From Fallopia convolvulus (taxonomy: Eukaryota > Streptophyta > Magnoliopsida > Caryophyllales > Polygonaceae), in assembly GCA_964016875.1 (NCBI GenBank), contig OZ024724.1, positions 9,534,501-9,598,500 on the forward strand: 64,000 nt of DNA, given 5' to 3'. Shown piece after piece: positions 34,742-46,939 of this stretch. How positions within the stretch are numbered: position 1 is the stretch's first letter; every line of letters starts with the position of its first letter. The position numbers were made by a program, and so were the translations under genes. The notes under the pieces were generated by a model that was not told the DNA's origin, searched no databases, and worked only from the letters and a program-made list of their open reading frames with translations.

Positions 34742-37285
34742 ATGCCGGTAGGACGACGAAGGCTTCAGTTTGATAACACCGGTTATTACTCAGAACCCGT
34801 ACGTTCCCTGCACCGTCGACTCCGAGAAAACTGAGCCATGGCCACAGCAGAAGAGATGGCTCGCGAGTTAGAGATCCTCCGGACCCAGATGGAGGCACTG
34901 AAAGCCGAGAAGGACGGCGCAGACGCCGAAGCTGAGCGTCAACGATCTGATAAGGCTCGACTACAAGAAGAGCTTGATGCCTATCCAAGGAATGCCAAAC
35001 AATACATGCATCCAGAACTGAGGGTGCCAGAATCTCCTATTGTGCTTCCAGCGATAGAGAAAACTTTTGAGGTCAAGTCTCAATTATATCCTTAATCAAA
35101 CGGGCTCAGTTTGAAGGGAAACCTGCTGAGTGCCCTATGGAGCATATTAGAAACTTTCTTGATTTATGTGACACCATAGTTCCTGAAGGTTTCTCATTAG
35201 AATATGTTCTGTTAAAAGCTTTTAGATGGTATCTTATTGGAAAGGCCCTGAACTGGTTGGAGAGCCTACCTTCTAAGTCTATCAGGACTTGGAAAGCTTT
35301 GTATGATCAATTTCTTACAAAGTTTTTCCCTCCTGCTAAGACAACGGAGTTGAGGAAACGCATCACCTCCTATCACCAGTTGCCTAATGAAACATTTGTT
35401 GAAACATGGGAAAGATTCAAAGAGATGCTTAGACAGTGCCCTACTCTTGGGCAACCTTTATATGTTTTGCAAGAAATCTTTTTCCAGGGTATCAACGCAG
35501 AGACCAAGAACCGCATCAACACGCATACTGCGTGCGGTTTTATAGAGATGAACCCGACAGAGGCGTGGGAACTGCTGGATAAGCTGGCTAATTACGATGC
35601 TATGTATGGAACCCAGCAAACTCCACAAACTCAAAAACGTCTCTAAATACCTAACCGAGAAGAAGTTGACCCAGATGTTAAAAATCAATTCTTACAAGAT
35701 GAGGTCAACCGTCTGAGGAAACATATAAGTTTTCTGAAATCCTCTCAATCATGTCAAGAATGTGCTTCTTCTGCACATAGTACTTCTGCTTGCACTAACA
35801 TTGAGCAGGTTAGAACCGCTGAGACAATAGTTGAGATGAACTATATGAGAGGACCATACAGGAACCAACCTAATTATAATGACAGGTCGAACAACTATCA
35901 ACCATGGGGCAATCAGAATACAAGTCAAAACTACGCAGGCCCCCCACCAGATAGACGAACTGCACCATATCGACCTTCAGGCCATCAGGAGACGCCATCA
36001 TGGGTTCAGGAAATAAAGAAGAGCATTAACTGAGTGAACAACAAAGTTGATGAAGTTCAAGCCAAACTGAACCGACAAGATAAAAGATGGGGAGAGTTCG
36101 ATGTTTGGAAGAGGAGTGTTGATTCCCAATTAGGGGACTTAGCTGCACGAATTCCAAGACCACAAGGACAACTCCCGGGCCGCCCCGAGGAGAACCCTAG
36201 AGGCCAAATAGCAGCAGTGCACCTCAGAAGTGGGAAGACATTACCGGATAGAGTTCAAGCTGAAGACAAGGAGGAACAAGACGACACCAACCGGCTCGTT
36301 AACGAGCCGGAGAGGGCAAATAACGAGCCCACAAACAAGGATGACGAGGCTCCGAGGGTTCTTGACGACCCTACCACAGGTAAGTCCTCTAAACCGAGCC
36401 TCCCTCTCAATCCCAGGGTAGTTAACGACCCCACCAGGGTCGGTAACGACCCGCCGAGGACATCAATCGACCCTAGAGTCGACCCGGTACTCTCACCTCT
36501 CGAGCCTAACTTGGTTCCGAGAATGGTAAAAGCGCTCCCATTTCCAACTAAGAAATCTATGGACTCTACTGAGAGTAAGTTCAAGCGTTTCGTTAAGATT
36601 CTTCAGGGCATTAATATTTCCATTCCATTCGCTGAGGCCCTAAGCGAAATGCCAGCTTACACAAAATTTTTTGAAAGATATTCTTAGCAGGAAAAGATAC
36701 ATTATAGAGCTGCAGGATGAAGTCAGATCGATAGCTCTACCGGAGAAGCTAGGAGATCCAGGAAGGTTTGCAATAACGATCGGCATAGGCAACCGCAAGT
36801 TCAAGGCTTTATGCGATCTAGGTGCCAGTGCTAGTCTCTTTCCTCTCTCAATCTGGTCCAAAGCCAATATGGGACCACTAGAGCCAGTAGACATGAATCT
36901 GTACAGGGCAGATGGGTCAAGTGTCAAAGCCACAGGAGTGGTGGACGACTATCCTATTCTAGTCGGGAAATTGTTTATACCGAATGATTTTATCGTCCTT
37001 GATATGCCTGAAGACCCCCATGTCCCCATAATTCTCGGGCGACCATTCTTAGCCACAGCAGGAGCAAGAGTTGATGTGCGGAAGGGACTCCTCACTTTTG
37101 ATATCGGAGAAGAACGGGTGGAATTCAACTTGGATCAAAAAGCCAATGACCCAGTTGGAGTCGCACAAATCGAGTTGACCCAACCTGAACTCGACACAAC
37201 CGTCATTACCGATCCTCATTTGCCGATCACTGAGTCCCACGTGCAAGAGTTTAACCAAGGCCCTACTATAGGTATTACAGATTAG
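34742..37285 (+). pseudogene. gag: Element D gag and protease, broken
   Basis: The frame starts MPVGRRRLQFD. In-frame stops fall at 34832-34834 (TGA), 35644-35646 (TAA) and 36031-36033 (TGA), with frameshifts near 35090 and 36670. The gag core (WLESLPSKSIRTW, LRQCPTLGQ, NRINTHTACGF), the CCHC knuckle (CQECASSAHSTSAC), the tail RWGEFDVWKRSVDSQLG and the protease block (KALCDLGAS, IILGRPFLATAGA) are clear. After the stop at 37285 the sequence still encodes PPWLSDYTD, the scrap homologous to that in C. Palindromes at 36419/36440 lie in the linker. Confidence 0.85.
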
Positions 37286-38674
37286 TCCAAACCACCTTGG
37301 CTTTCAGACTACACTGACAATCCAAGGATTTCGAGCGTACTAATAGAAGAAAAGGGTCCCAATTTAGCAACTCAAGCACACAGAGGCTGCAAGGCTACGA
37401 GTGGGGTACCTCAAGACCCCAACATGGCTACACATGAACCACCATGAGACTAGCAAGGGAGCTCGTCGGGCTAACGACGTTAAAAATAGCGCTTACGGGA
37501 GGCAACCCGCTTTTAGAATAGGTTTAGTTTTTCTTTTCTTTTCTTTTTCTTTTTAGATTATTTCTTAGCTTTCTTTTGTTTTTCTTTTTAGTTTTAGTTA
37601 GGATAGAAATTAGAATTTTTTGAGCTAATAAGATTTCAGGAGAAGGGATCAAAAAATCACTCCAGGAGGCTACGGTGGCTCGTTAACGACCCACCCAGGG
37701 TCGTTAACGACCCGGTTCGAAGACCCGACTCGACAAGAAACGGGGCAGGTAAGAATTTTAACCTAATCTCTCCTATCTTTTACCCTAGCCGCCTCCCACC
37801 TCTACCCCTTCCCCTCCTATAAAAACCCCTTTTACCCCCTTCCACAAATCTACCACTACCCTCTCAAATTCATACTTCCCCAAACCCAAAAAGCTCTAAA
37901 TCCCTCTCCCTTATCTCCCATCGGTTCAGAATCACCCACTCCACCGACCATCGAGAGGCCGACCATCTTTACCGGAGCCCGGAAACTGATCACCGACGAG
38001 ACACAAGCTCGTTAACCACCCCGATTCCGACCCTTTGTTCTTCAATTTCTTGATTCTCCGGTATGATTTCTAAACCCTTGCTCGAAATTGCATGATTGAT
38101 TATCTTTATGGTCAAAATTTCGTGTCTTGAATCGTGTTCTTAGAAAGGTCGATTTGCATGCTTGATTTTTGTGCATAAAAATTCTTGATTATGCTTAGTT
38201 GTTCATGTTTTAGGAAGAATTATTCGTGTTAGATTATCTATTGCAACACTCTAGTTAGGCAAGCATGGATTTTTCTTGTTCTAAATCTTAAAGTTCGAAC
38301 TTTGCATGAAAAAATTTTGGGTAATTTTAGCATGTTCAGGATGGGTAATCGAGCAAGTATGGGATGCTTATACCCTATTGAGGGATCGATGGAAAAATAT
38401 AGAAGATTGCATGCTTGATTTGTGTTTTAATTTAAGGTAGATTAAAATTGGAAATTCTGGTTTTTGTTCTCGGTGGCTCGTTAACGACCCACACAGGCTC
38501 GTTAACGACCCTGCAATGCTTCATCGATCAATCCGAGCCCAGAATCGTAAACGACCCAATTGGGTAGTTAACAAATAATTCCGAGGTTAATTCGAGACCA
38601 AGTATGGGGTCTCTTACCTATCTATTTTTGAGTGGATCTTATCTTGGAAAAGTCTTGATTATTTTGTAGGATCC
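37286..38674 (+). promoter_or_regulatory. Element D internal promoter and leader intron of ORF3
   Basis: Contains the Athila-type word GGGAGGCAACCCGC (about 37498), palindrome pair 37680/37701 (21 bp), donor-like CAG|GTAAG (GT at 37749), TATA box TATAAAAA (37818-37825), CT-rich leader, donor-like CCG|GTATGATTT (GT at 38061), palindrome pair 38478/38499 and acceptor ATTTTGTAG ending at 38669, five nt before the ATG at 38675. The predicted leader intron is 609 bp. Confidence 0.68.
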
Positions 38675-39483
38675 ATGGCAAGTTCAAGCAGACCCGCTAC
38701 CCGAGGTCAGAAGAAAAGGAGGAACCATAGGTCCCCATCTCCACCTCGAGTGGATGATGTGATTTTGAGCACTCAAAGCCAAGTACGGCGTTACCGTGAT
38801 TTTCTGGAGAAGGACCACTACACCCGATGGTTCTCAAAGTCCAGCGCTGTCAACACGGGGATCTACACGGATGTCAAAGATGCTTTCATCATCCTTGGAG
38901 CCGCCCATCTTTTGAAGTAAGAGAGCTTGCCACACTATCCGGCCCTCACATCCGAGTTCTTGGTCACCTTGGAAACCAACTTCTCGTCGAAGACCTCGGC
39001 GGGACGGAACCGGCTTCGGCTCGGTAACGAGGACCGTGACTTTACAATGGCGGAGTTCAACGCAATCTTAGAGCTCCCAAACCCATCGAGAGACTATAGC
39101 TTGAAGGACTACCGAGTGACCCGCACTTGGAGCTACATCACCGGGGAGGTTCAATCCTCCACCGCGGCGTTATCCGGGGCAAGCATCATCAACCCCATCT
39201 TCAGGATTATTCTTAGAGTCCTCGCCGCGACATTTTGGCCGAAGAGAGAGTTGAACCGGCCTACAAGGACGGAGTTTGCTTGTTTCCGCACAATTCTTTT
39301 TGAGGAGCCCGACCCCTTGAATTTGGGGTACAAATGGCTTTACTACATCGGAAAATCAACCAAGTCCAAGGAGGTTTGGTGTGGCAATTTGGTTAGCCTC
39401 ATGGCTAAGAATCTTGGAGTCGATCTCACCCGCTACACACCGGCTCACGCCCAACTCCTCAACAAAAATTATTGGTATAGCTC
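38675..39483 (+). pseudogene. Element D ORF3, 5' part (split by element E)
   Basis: Starts MASSSRPATRGQKKRRNHRS. A TAA at 38918-38920 interrupts it after AAHLLK, where A has AAHLLKQ, so a CAA to TAA change is likely. The conserved block runs on to NKNYWYSS, where element E is inserted; the rest is at 48399-49206. Confidence 0.85.
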
Positions 39484-40941
39484 TGATGTATCTTTATTTG
39501 GTGGTGTTTTCATATGTGATTTCCTTTGTAAATATGTCTCTTTTTCACTTTTTCTTGCGTGTTTTGTTCCTTTTTAGCTTAGTTCTCGTATTTCTATGAG
39601 ATTCGGAGACTACACGCATTTTATGTGTTTTGTAGGTAATTTGGCGTGAATCAAGGATCTATTTGAAGGAGGGTCGAGACATGGAGCAAGGCCCGAGCTA
39701 AAGCGAGAAAGAGAGGAGCAAGCCATGAAGAAGAACAAGAGAAGCCAACAAAGAAGAAGGTGGAACGAGGTCAGGACCGAGTTGCAACAACGTCGGGCCC
39801 GACTTTGGGAGATTTCAACCTCGGACCGAGATGCACAGTAACTCGGGCCCGAGGTCCTCCGTGTCGGTCTGAGTCGGTCACCAAACTACTTGGGCTCCAA
39901 GGCACGAATTTGTGGACTTCCACTTTTGCCCCTCATCTAATCTATAAAAGGCCCTCTTGTCTTCTATTTTAAAGGTTCCAAAGTTGGTTCCAAAGGTTCC
40001 CTCCCATACAGACAAAAGGGTTCCAAAGGGTTGGAAGGGTTCCCACACTTGGCAAGGAACCAAGAGGATACTTGGAGAGCAAGGAGAAAGGAGAGGAGGA
40101 GGAAGAGAGAGAGAATCGGCCAAGAGAGAGGAAGAATTGATAGGTTTTGTTGATTGCTTTGCTTTGCTTTGTTTTGATCTTGTGGATTTGGATACACTTG
40201 ATCGGAATTTGTGGATTGATTTTGATTTGAATGAAACTTTGCTTTGTTTTGAGATTGATGATGTTGATTGATTTCCCTTTTGATTTGTTTGCTTTCTTTG
40301 CTTGTCACATGGAGTAGATCTCCTTGGTCTTGGGTTATGGGGGAAAAGCCTAGCTAGGTTTAGGCTAGAAACCCCAATTCCATAGCCTTGAGTGTTTGAT
40401 CTAAGGAACCCACTCTACATAGAGCTACAATTCCTTGCGAAAGTTGGGAATCAAGGCTTGAGATTGGCAAAGTAGCGAAAGTGAACATGTGTCAATCTCA
40501 AGACCTTGCTTCGAAGGGGATTTCCCCAATGATCGAGATGTAGAAGTGGTTGGAACGAGGGCGAAAGCACTCGATCCTAGTCCGGTCATCACTCATTGCT
40601 TGAATTGGGGTGGAAAAGCCTAAATCTACTAAAGAAGGAACCCAAAAGCCCAAGATCTACTTTTAATCCTTGAAGTTCGACAACCCCATCTACCTCGGGC
40701 CCGACTTACCCAGTGTCGGTCCCGACTTCCTCTTGTCGCCAACCTCGGGCCCGACGTGACCTCAGTGTCGGTCCCGACTGTTTTCTTTGTCTTCCTTTGT
40801 TTTACGCTCTCCTTTCTAGCTTTCTAGTATCTAGGCACATCGATCGAGTAGACTTCCCGAGTGTTCGACACCCACCAGGTACTACAACGGGGTCGGGTAA
40901 TAAATTGTATCTCTAGACCCTCGCAATCTCCGGGGCAATCA
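39484..40941 (+). repeat. Element E 5' LTR, 1458 bp
   Basis: Starts TGATGTATCTTT and ends GGGGCAATCA. TATA box TATAAAAG at 39943-39950. A palindrome cluster lies 70-150 bp upstream: 39793, 39821, 39843 and 39864. A second cluster is near the end: 40695/40716 (21 bp) and 40745/40768 (23 bp). Frames of about 104 codons recur in both LTRs but are part of the LTR, not genes. Confidence 0.95.
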
Positions 40942-40947
40942 AAAGAT

Positions 40948-40965
40948 TGGCGCCGTTGCCGGGGA
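40948..40965 (+). promoter_or_regulatory. Element E primer binding site (tRNA-Asp), perfect
   Basis: TGGCGCCGTTGCCGGGGA is an exact 18-nt complement of the 3' end of plant tRNA-Asp(GUC), 6 nt after the LTR. Confidence 0.93.
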
Positions 40966-41093
40966 AGTCTAAGTGAAATGAGTGCCAATTTGCTCAGTTT
41001 CTTGTGTTTTGGTAGTGATTTGGGTGAGGGAATAGCCCAAACCCTTTGTTTGTTTTTGATTTTTTTTGGTTTGTGTCTTTGTTTCGTAGGTGT

Positions 41094-42224
41094 ATGCTAG
41101 CTCGTTCCTCCTGAGGAATACTTGAGCTTGAGTTTGTGAGTGATCCGGAAAGTATTCTCAAGGAAGCCCGAAGAAGGAAAAGGATGGCGAATCAAGCTCT
41201 CCATGTTGATGAGGAGTTGGCTCAACTTAGAGCCGAAATGGCTAGATTGCAACTTGAGAAGGACAATCAAGAGGAGGTGGCAAGAAGAGAACGGGAGCAA
41301 CGGATGAGAGCCGAGGCTCAACTCAATGCTCTACCCCGAAATGCACGCCAATACATGCATCCGAAGTTGAGGGTACCCGAGCCGGCTATTGTGCTTCCCG
41401 AGGTTGCCAAGAATTTTGAGATCAAGACGCAATTCATTACCCTCATCAAGCGTGATCAATTCGAGGGCCGTCCACATGAGTGTCCCATAGAGCACGTCAA
41501 ACGCTTTGTGGACATGTGTGAGACGATCTCTACCGACGAGGATACGTTGGAGTATGTGCTTCTAAAGGCGTTCAAATGGTCACTTGGGGGCAAGGCCACA
41601 CATTGGCTCGAGAGCCAAGCTCCTAGGTCAATCACAACTTGGAAGACACTCTATGATGCTTTCTTGATGAAGTTCTTCCCGCCCTCAAAGACAACCGAGC
41701 TAAGAAGGAAGATTGCAAGCTTTCAACAAGGTCCAAATGAGCCTCTCTTCGAAGCATGGGACCGTTTCAAGGAGATGTTGCGCCAATGTCCTACTCATGG
41801 CCAACAACCATATGTGCTTCAAGACATCTTTTTCCAAGGCATCAATCCGGTAACGAAGGACAAGATCAACCTCCACACCGATTGTGGGTTCATAGACTTG
41901 ACACCGGATCAAGCTTGGGAGCTACTTGACAAGCTATCCGATTATGAGGCCATGTATGGGGTGAGTCAAGCTAGCAAAGAGGTGAAAGTTCAAGGTGAAG
42001 GTGCAAGGAAGTTATATGATCCAAAGGGAGAAGACATTGATAGGGATGTGAAGCTCCAATTCCTTGAAGGTGAAGTGAGCAAGCTTAAGAGGCAAGTCCA
42101 CTACTACAAGCAAAATGCTAGAGCTTGTGAGGAGTGTGGATCCTTTGCACATGCTACACAAGTTTGTCCGAATGAGAGCCAAGTGCGCTTGGCCGAGAGA
42201 ATTGAGGAGGCAAACTATGTTTGA
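41094..42224 (+). pseudogene. gag: Element E gag
   Basis: The ATG at 41094 matches the gag start of B and D by position. TGA at 41112-41114 breaks it at once, after MLARSS. The frame is then open to a second TGA at 42222-42224. It has a coiled-coil-prone N-terminus (ELAQLRAEMARLQLEKD), the capsid block (WLESQAPRSITTW, LRQCPTHGQQPYVLQDIFF, KDKINLHTDCGF) and a CCHC knuckle, CEECGSFAHATQVC (about 42126-42167). Both stops sit where CGA would give a gag-like arginine, so C to T changes at CpG are likely. The particle protein assembles around element RNA. Confidence 0.88.
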
Positions 42225-44921
42225 GGAAATTTCGGTGGAAGAGGAAACTTCAACAATGGTGGTAATGGCCGGTGGAACAACGGTCAAGCTCAAGGCTACA
42301 ACAACAACTTCAACCAAAACGAGCCAAGGGCGCCACCACCACCATATAGACCACCAGGATTCAATGAGCTACAATCATTCACTCAAGAGATGAGAGATGG
42401 GTTCAAGGAGATGAGGACCCAATTTAATGAGTTTGGTGCATGGAGGAGGCAAGTCGACAATCAATTTGCCCAAATTGCAACTCAAGCCCCGAGAGAGAAT
42501 GGGAGACTTCCAGGCCGACCCGAGGAGAACCCTCGAGCTCAAAACAATCAAAATGAAGTCCGGCCAATTGGATTGAGAAGTGGTCGAAACCTACCCGAGC
42601 CACACATGCCTAAGAAGAATGAAGAGAGTCGGACCAACTTACCCAGCAAGTCGGGTCCGACTTTCCCCGAAGTTGACCCAACAAGAAGATCGACCCCTTC
42701 ACCCCGGACCGAGTTTGAGAGCAACTCGGGCCCGACGTACCCGAACCTCGATCCAACTCCTTTGCCTCGGACCGAGACTCACAACATCGGGCCCGACATG
42801 GTGCCTACGTCGGTCCAACCAAGAAATGTTGCAAGTGAAGTAGGGAAGTCCAAGGAGGTTGATCCAAGCAAGATTCAAGGTGCAACTATTCTTCCATATC
42901 CCTCGAAGAAGCCGAAAGATGTTGTTGAGAACAAGTTCAAGAGGTTTCTCAAACTCTTGCAAGGCTTGAACATCTCTATCCCATTCACCGATGCATTGAG
43001 CGAGATGCCATCTTATGCCAAGTTCTTAAAGGAGATTCTGAGCAAGAAGAGGTCGATAGTTGAAATGCAAGATGAGGTCAAGACCTTGGAGTTAACGCAA
43101 AAGCTAGGAGATCCCGGTCGTTTTGCTATCACCATTGGTGTGGGGTCTCAAAACTTCCAAGCCTTGTGTGATCTTGGAGCAAGCACAAGCATCATTCCTT
43201 ACACCATATGGAAATCCACATCCATGGGTCTCATAGCTCCGGTCAATATGAGGTTAACGATAGCGGATGGGTCGTCCATCGAGCCAATTGGTATCGTCGA
43301 GGATTATCCCGTTTGCATTGAAGGCCACTATGTCCCAATCGACTTTGTTGTGGTGGACATGATAGAAGTGCCGGGTGAACCGATTATACTAGGGAGACCT
43401 TTCCTTGCTACGGTTGGGGCAATCATTGATGTAAAAAAGGGCCACTTGTCTCTAGACATTGGAGGAAGAGAGATTGAGTTTTTCTTTAGGCCAACTTCAA
43501 AAGGGACCGTACATAAGGAAGCTAAGATGATCCAAGTTCCTCTTGGATTGCAATGGGAAGCCGTTTCTAAGAAGTCAAGGCCAAGGGAGCTTAGGTTGAA
43601 AGCCACCCCACCACCTAGAGAAATTGAGATAGAGCGCCAAGGTCTAGCCCTCAATATGATAGAGCATGAGCAATTGGAGGAAAGGATGTCTTATTTGGAG
43701 GTGTTCAAGGCCGAGAAAGAAGAAGTTCAAGCACCACCGAAACCATCTCAAGAATTCAAGGAGCTTCCAAAAGATTTGAGGTACGCATTTCTTGGTCCCA
43801 ACTCTTCTTTACCTGTAATCATAAATGCCAACTTGAATGATGAGGAGGAGTCTAAGTTGTTAGAGGTTCTAAGAAAACATAGAGAAGCTTTAGGGTATTC
43901 ACTAGAGGAACTAAAGGGAATCTCTCCCTCAATTTGCATGCATAGGATTTATATGGAGGATAACCATAAACCCACTATTGAACCACAAAGAAGATTAAAT
44001 CCTAAAATGAAAGAAGTGGTAAAGAGTGAAATACTTAGGATGTTGGATGCGGGAATTATCTTCCCAATTTCCGGTAGCAAGTATGTGAGTCCCGTGCATG
44101 TAGTTCCTAAGAAAGGAGGTCTCACCGTTGTGCAAAATGAAAAGGGAGAAAGGATACCTATGAGAACCACAACAAAATGGCGTATGTGTATTCATTACCG
44201 TAAGCTTAATAGTGGCACTCGCAAAGACCATTTTCCTCTTCCTTTCATAGACCAAGTCCTAGAAAGATTAGCACAACATGAATATTTTTGCTACCTTGAC
44301 GGGTATAGCGGGTTTTGGCAAATCCCTATTCATCCCGATGATCAAGAGAAGACGACATTCACATGTCCTTATGGGACTTTTGCCTATAGAAGCATGCCTT
44401 TTGGCTTATGTAATGCGCCGGCAACGTTTCAAAGATGCATGATGTCCATCTTCTCCGATATGGTTGAGGATATAGTAGAAGTGTTTATGGATGATTTCTC
44501 CGTCTATGGTTCCTCATTTGATGTTTGCTTAGCTAACTTAGAAAAGGTTTTGACTAGATGTGAGGAGACTAGCTTGGTGCTTAATTGGGAAAAATGCCAC
44601 TTCATGGTGAAAAAGGGAATAGTACTAGGACACCTCGTTTCTAGTAGGGGGATAGAAGTAGATAAAGCTAAAGTTGAAATAATTGAAAAGCTACCTCCTC
44701 CCTCTTGTGTTCGTGATGTTAGGAGTTTCTTAGGTCATGCGGGATTTTATAGACGGTTCATCAAGGATTTTTCTAAGATTGCAAAACCATTGTCTAACCT
44801 CTTCATGAAGGATGTGCCCTTTGAATTTTCCGAGGATTGCATGAGTTCTTTTTGTAGGTTGAGAGATGCCTTGATCTCGGCTCCAATAATGGCGGCACCC
44901 GATTGGAATCTTCTGTTCTAG
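42225..44921 (+). pseudogene. pol: Element E protease and reverse transcriptase
   Basis: This continues in the same frame as gag. First comes a basic/proline-rich linker with many TCGGGCCCGA-type words (42629 to 42819). The protease block has ALCDLGAS and IILGRPFLATVGA (about 43150-43430). Then come the pre-RT linker and reverse transcriptase: GYSGFWQIP, FGLCNAPATFQRCM, FMDD (44484-44495) and GHLVSSRGIEVDKAK. One conserved residue is changed, CIHYRKLN for the usual CIDYRKLN. The frame ends at TAG (44919-44921), where B has a glutamate in PFEIMCDAS. Confidence 0.9.
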
Positions 44922-45465
44922 GTGATGTGATGCTAGTGATTTTGCCGTAGGGGCCGTCCTTGGGCAAAGGAAGGATGGAAAGTTGCATGCCATCTACTAC
45001 GCAAGCAAAACTTTGGATGAAACTCAGTGCAATTATACAACGACGGAGAAAGAGTTTCTTGCGATAGTGTTTGCATTTGAGAAATTCCGTTCATATCTTG
45101 TGGGATCAAAGGTGATAGTCTTCACGGACCATGCGGCAATCAAATACCTCATGAAGAAGAAAGATGCAAAGACGAGGCTTATAAGGTGGATGCTCCTTCT
45201 CCAAGAGTTTGACCATGAGATCAAGGACAAAACCGGTGCGGAAAATGTGGTAGCTGATCATCTATCCCGTCTGCCCATCGAGTACATGTTGGAAATGGAG
45301 GATGGTTTGACTATAGATGATTCAAGAGCAGATGAAGTTCTCATGAGCGGAAAGGAGGAAAGAAAAGGTGGATCGACGAACCAAGTAAGTCGGGCCCGAG
45401 GTCCAGAACATCGGAACGAAGGCAGGGCAGGTACAAGTGAGTCGGGACCGAAGTCTTCAGAGTGA
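44922..45465 (+). pseudogene. pol: Element E RNase H
   Basis: A 2-bp loss near 44928 shifts the frame just at the first catalytic aspartate segment (CDASDFAVGAVLG). The rest follows: YTTTEKEFLAIVFAFEKFR, VFTDHAAIKYLM and ADHLSRLP. RNase H removes RNA from the RNA-DNA hybrid during reverse transcription. The tail enters the palindrome-rich spacer (TCGGGCCCGA at 45390, TCGGAACGAA at 45411, TCGGGACCGA at 45442), and a second frameshift occurs there before integrase. Confidence 0.88.
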
Positions 45466-46939
45466 CCTGTGTGTCTGCGAAGCTAGACCGGCATCCAACC
45501 ATGTCGGTCCCGTTACACTTCAATGTCGATCCGTGGAAGAAAGTAAGTTTCCTAACTCGATTCCCATTCCTTCTCGTTCTGAATTGATTAATTATTTCTC
45601 CCCCACTTGCCTTCTTTCTATTAGTGCCGTAAGACGAGGGGTTTCTCCTTGGTTTGCGGATTTTGCTAACTTTTCCGTAGGGGGAGTGATCCCACCAAAT
45701 TTGTCTTATCAAGCTAGGAAGAAATTCTTACATGATGCTAGACAATATTTTTGGGATGATCCATATCTCTACAAGGAAGGGCGTGATCAAATCTATAAAC
45801 GGTGTGTGTCAAGTGAAGAGGATGAGAGCATAATTCACCATTGCCATTCCTTACCTACGGGGGGTCACGCTAAGAGTTCCAAAACCACTTCAAAAATTCT
45901 TCAATGTGGTTATTATTGGCCAACCATGTTCAAGGATGTGCATGATTATGTGAGGAAGTGTGAGCAGTGCCAAAGAGAGGGGAACCTATCAAGGAGGAAT
46001 GAGACTCCTCAAACTGGCATTCTAGAAGTTGAGTTATTTGATGTATGGGGTATTGATTTCATGGGACCATTTCCCGCATCGGGGCCTTACAAGTACATCT
46101 TGGTAGCCGTGGACTATGTCTCAAAATGGGTGGAGGCCATACCAACAAGAACCAATGATGCTAGGGTGGTGATGAAGTTCTTCAAAAGCAACATCTTCGC
46201 AAGGTTTGGTGTGCCTAGGGTTCTCATAAGTGATGGCGGACCTCATTTCATTGAGAGGTGCTTCGAGAATGTGTTGATCAAGTATGGGGTGTCTCATCGA
46301 GTTGCTACTCCTTATCATCCTCAAACAAGCGGGCAAGTCGAGCTGTCAAACCGTCAAATCAAAGCTATCTTGGAGAAGACCGTATCTCGACCAAGGAAAG
46401 ATTGGGCCTCTAAGCTCGATGATGCACTTTGGGCTTATAGAACCGCCTTCAAGACACCTTTGGGAACTATACCCTTCAATCTTGTTTATGGCAAGGCATG
46501 TCATCTTCCGGTAGAGCTTGAGCACAAGGCAAAATGGGCACTCAAAGAGATGAATTGGGATATCAACTTGGCCGGTGAGAAAAGGTTTCTAGAGTTTCAT
46601 GAGTTGGGGGAATTAAGGTTGAAAGCCTATGAGAACTCCAAGTTGTACAAGGAGAAGACCAAGAAGTGGCATGATAGGAAGTTGATTCCAAAGACCTATC
46701 AAACCGGTGACAAGGTTCTCCTTTTCAATTCAAGGCTTAAACTTTTCCCGGGGAAGTTAAGGACTAGGTGGAGCGGACCATTTGTGGTCCACCATATCTA
46801 TACTCATGGTGCGGTAGACTTGATTGATGAACAAGGACATATTTTCAAAGTAAATGGTCATCGAGTGAAGATTATGTTTCGGTCTTGCTTACATTGTTAT
46901 TGCTTGAGGACAAGCAAGTTTAAGTATGGGGTATTTTGA
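45466..46939 (+). CDS. pol: Element E integrase, intact domain set
   Basis: The frame is open from 45437. After a spacer with PWFADFAN it has the HHCC zinc finger (HCHSLPTGGH ... CEQCQ, about 45838-45975). The catalytic core follows: WGIDFMGPFP for the first Asp, ISDGGPHF for the second and SGQVELSNRQIK for the Glu. The C-terminal module includes RTRWSGPF. Integrase inserts element DNA into the host chromosome. The frame runs through the hairpin and polypurine tract and uses the first three bases of the 3' LTR, TGA at 46937, as its stop. It is not autonomous, because upstream frameshifts separate it from gag. Confidence 0.88.
46899..46936 (+). promoter_or_regulatory. Hairpin and polypurine tract of element E
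   Basis: TTGCTTG-AGGA-CAAGCAA forms a perfect 7-bp stem, followed by AAGTATGGGGTATTT and the LTR. The hairpin is identical to that of A and D although the LTRs are unrelated over most of their length. Confidence 0.75.

Noticed and set aside
39957..40271. 104-codon frame, repeated at 47410-47724
   Set aside because: It recurs only because both positions are the two LTRs of E; no family is recognised and the frame starts just after the TATA box region.
42222..42224. TGA between gag and protease of E as a programmed stop
   Set aside because: The context (TGA GGA) is not a known readthrough signal, a CGA origin is likely, and B, C and D show no conserved stop at that place.
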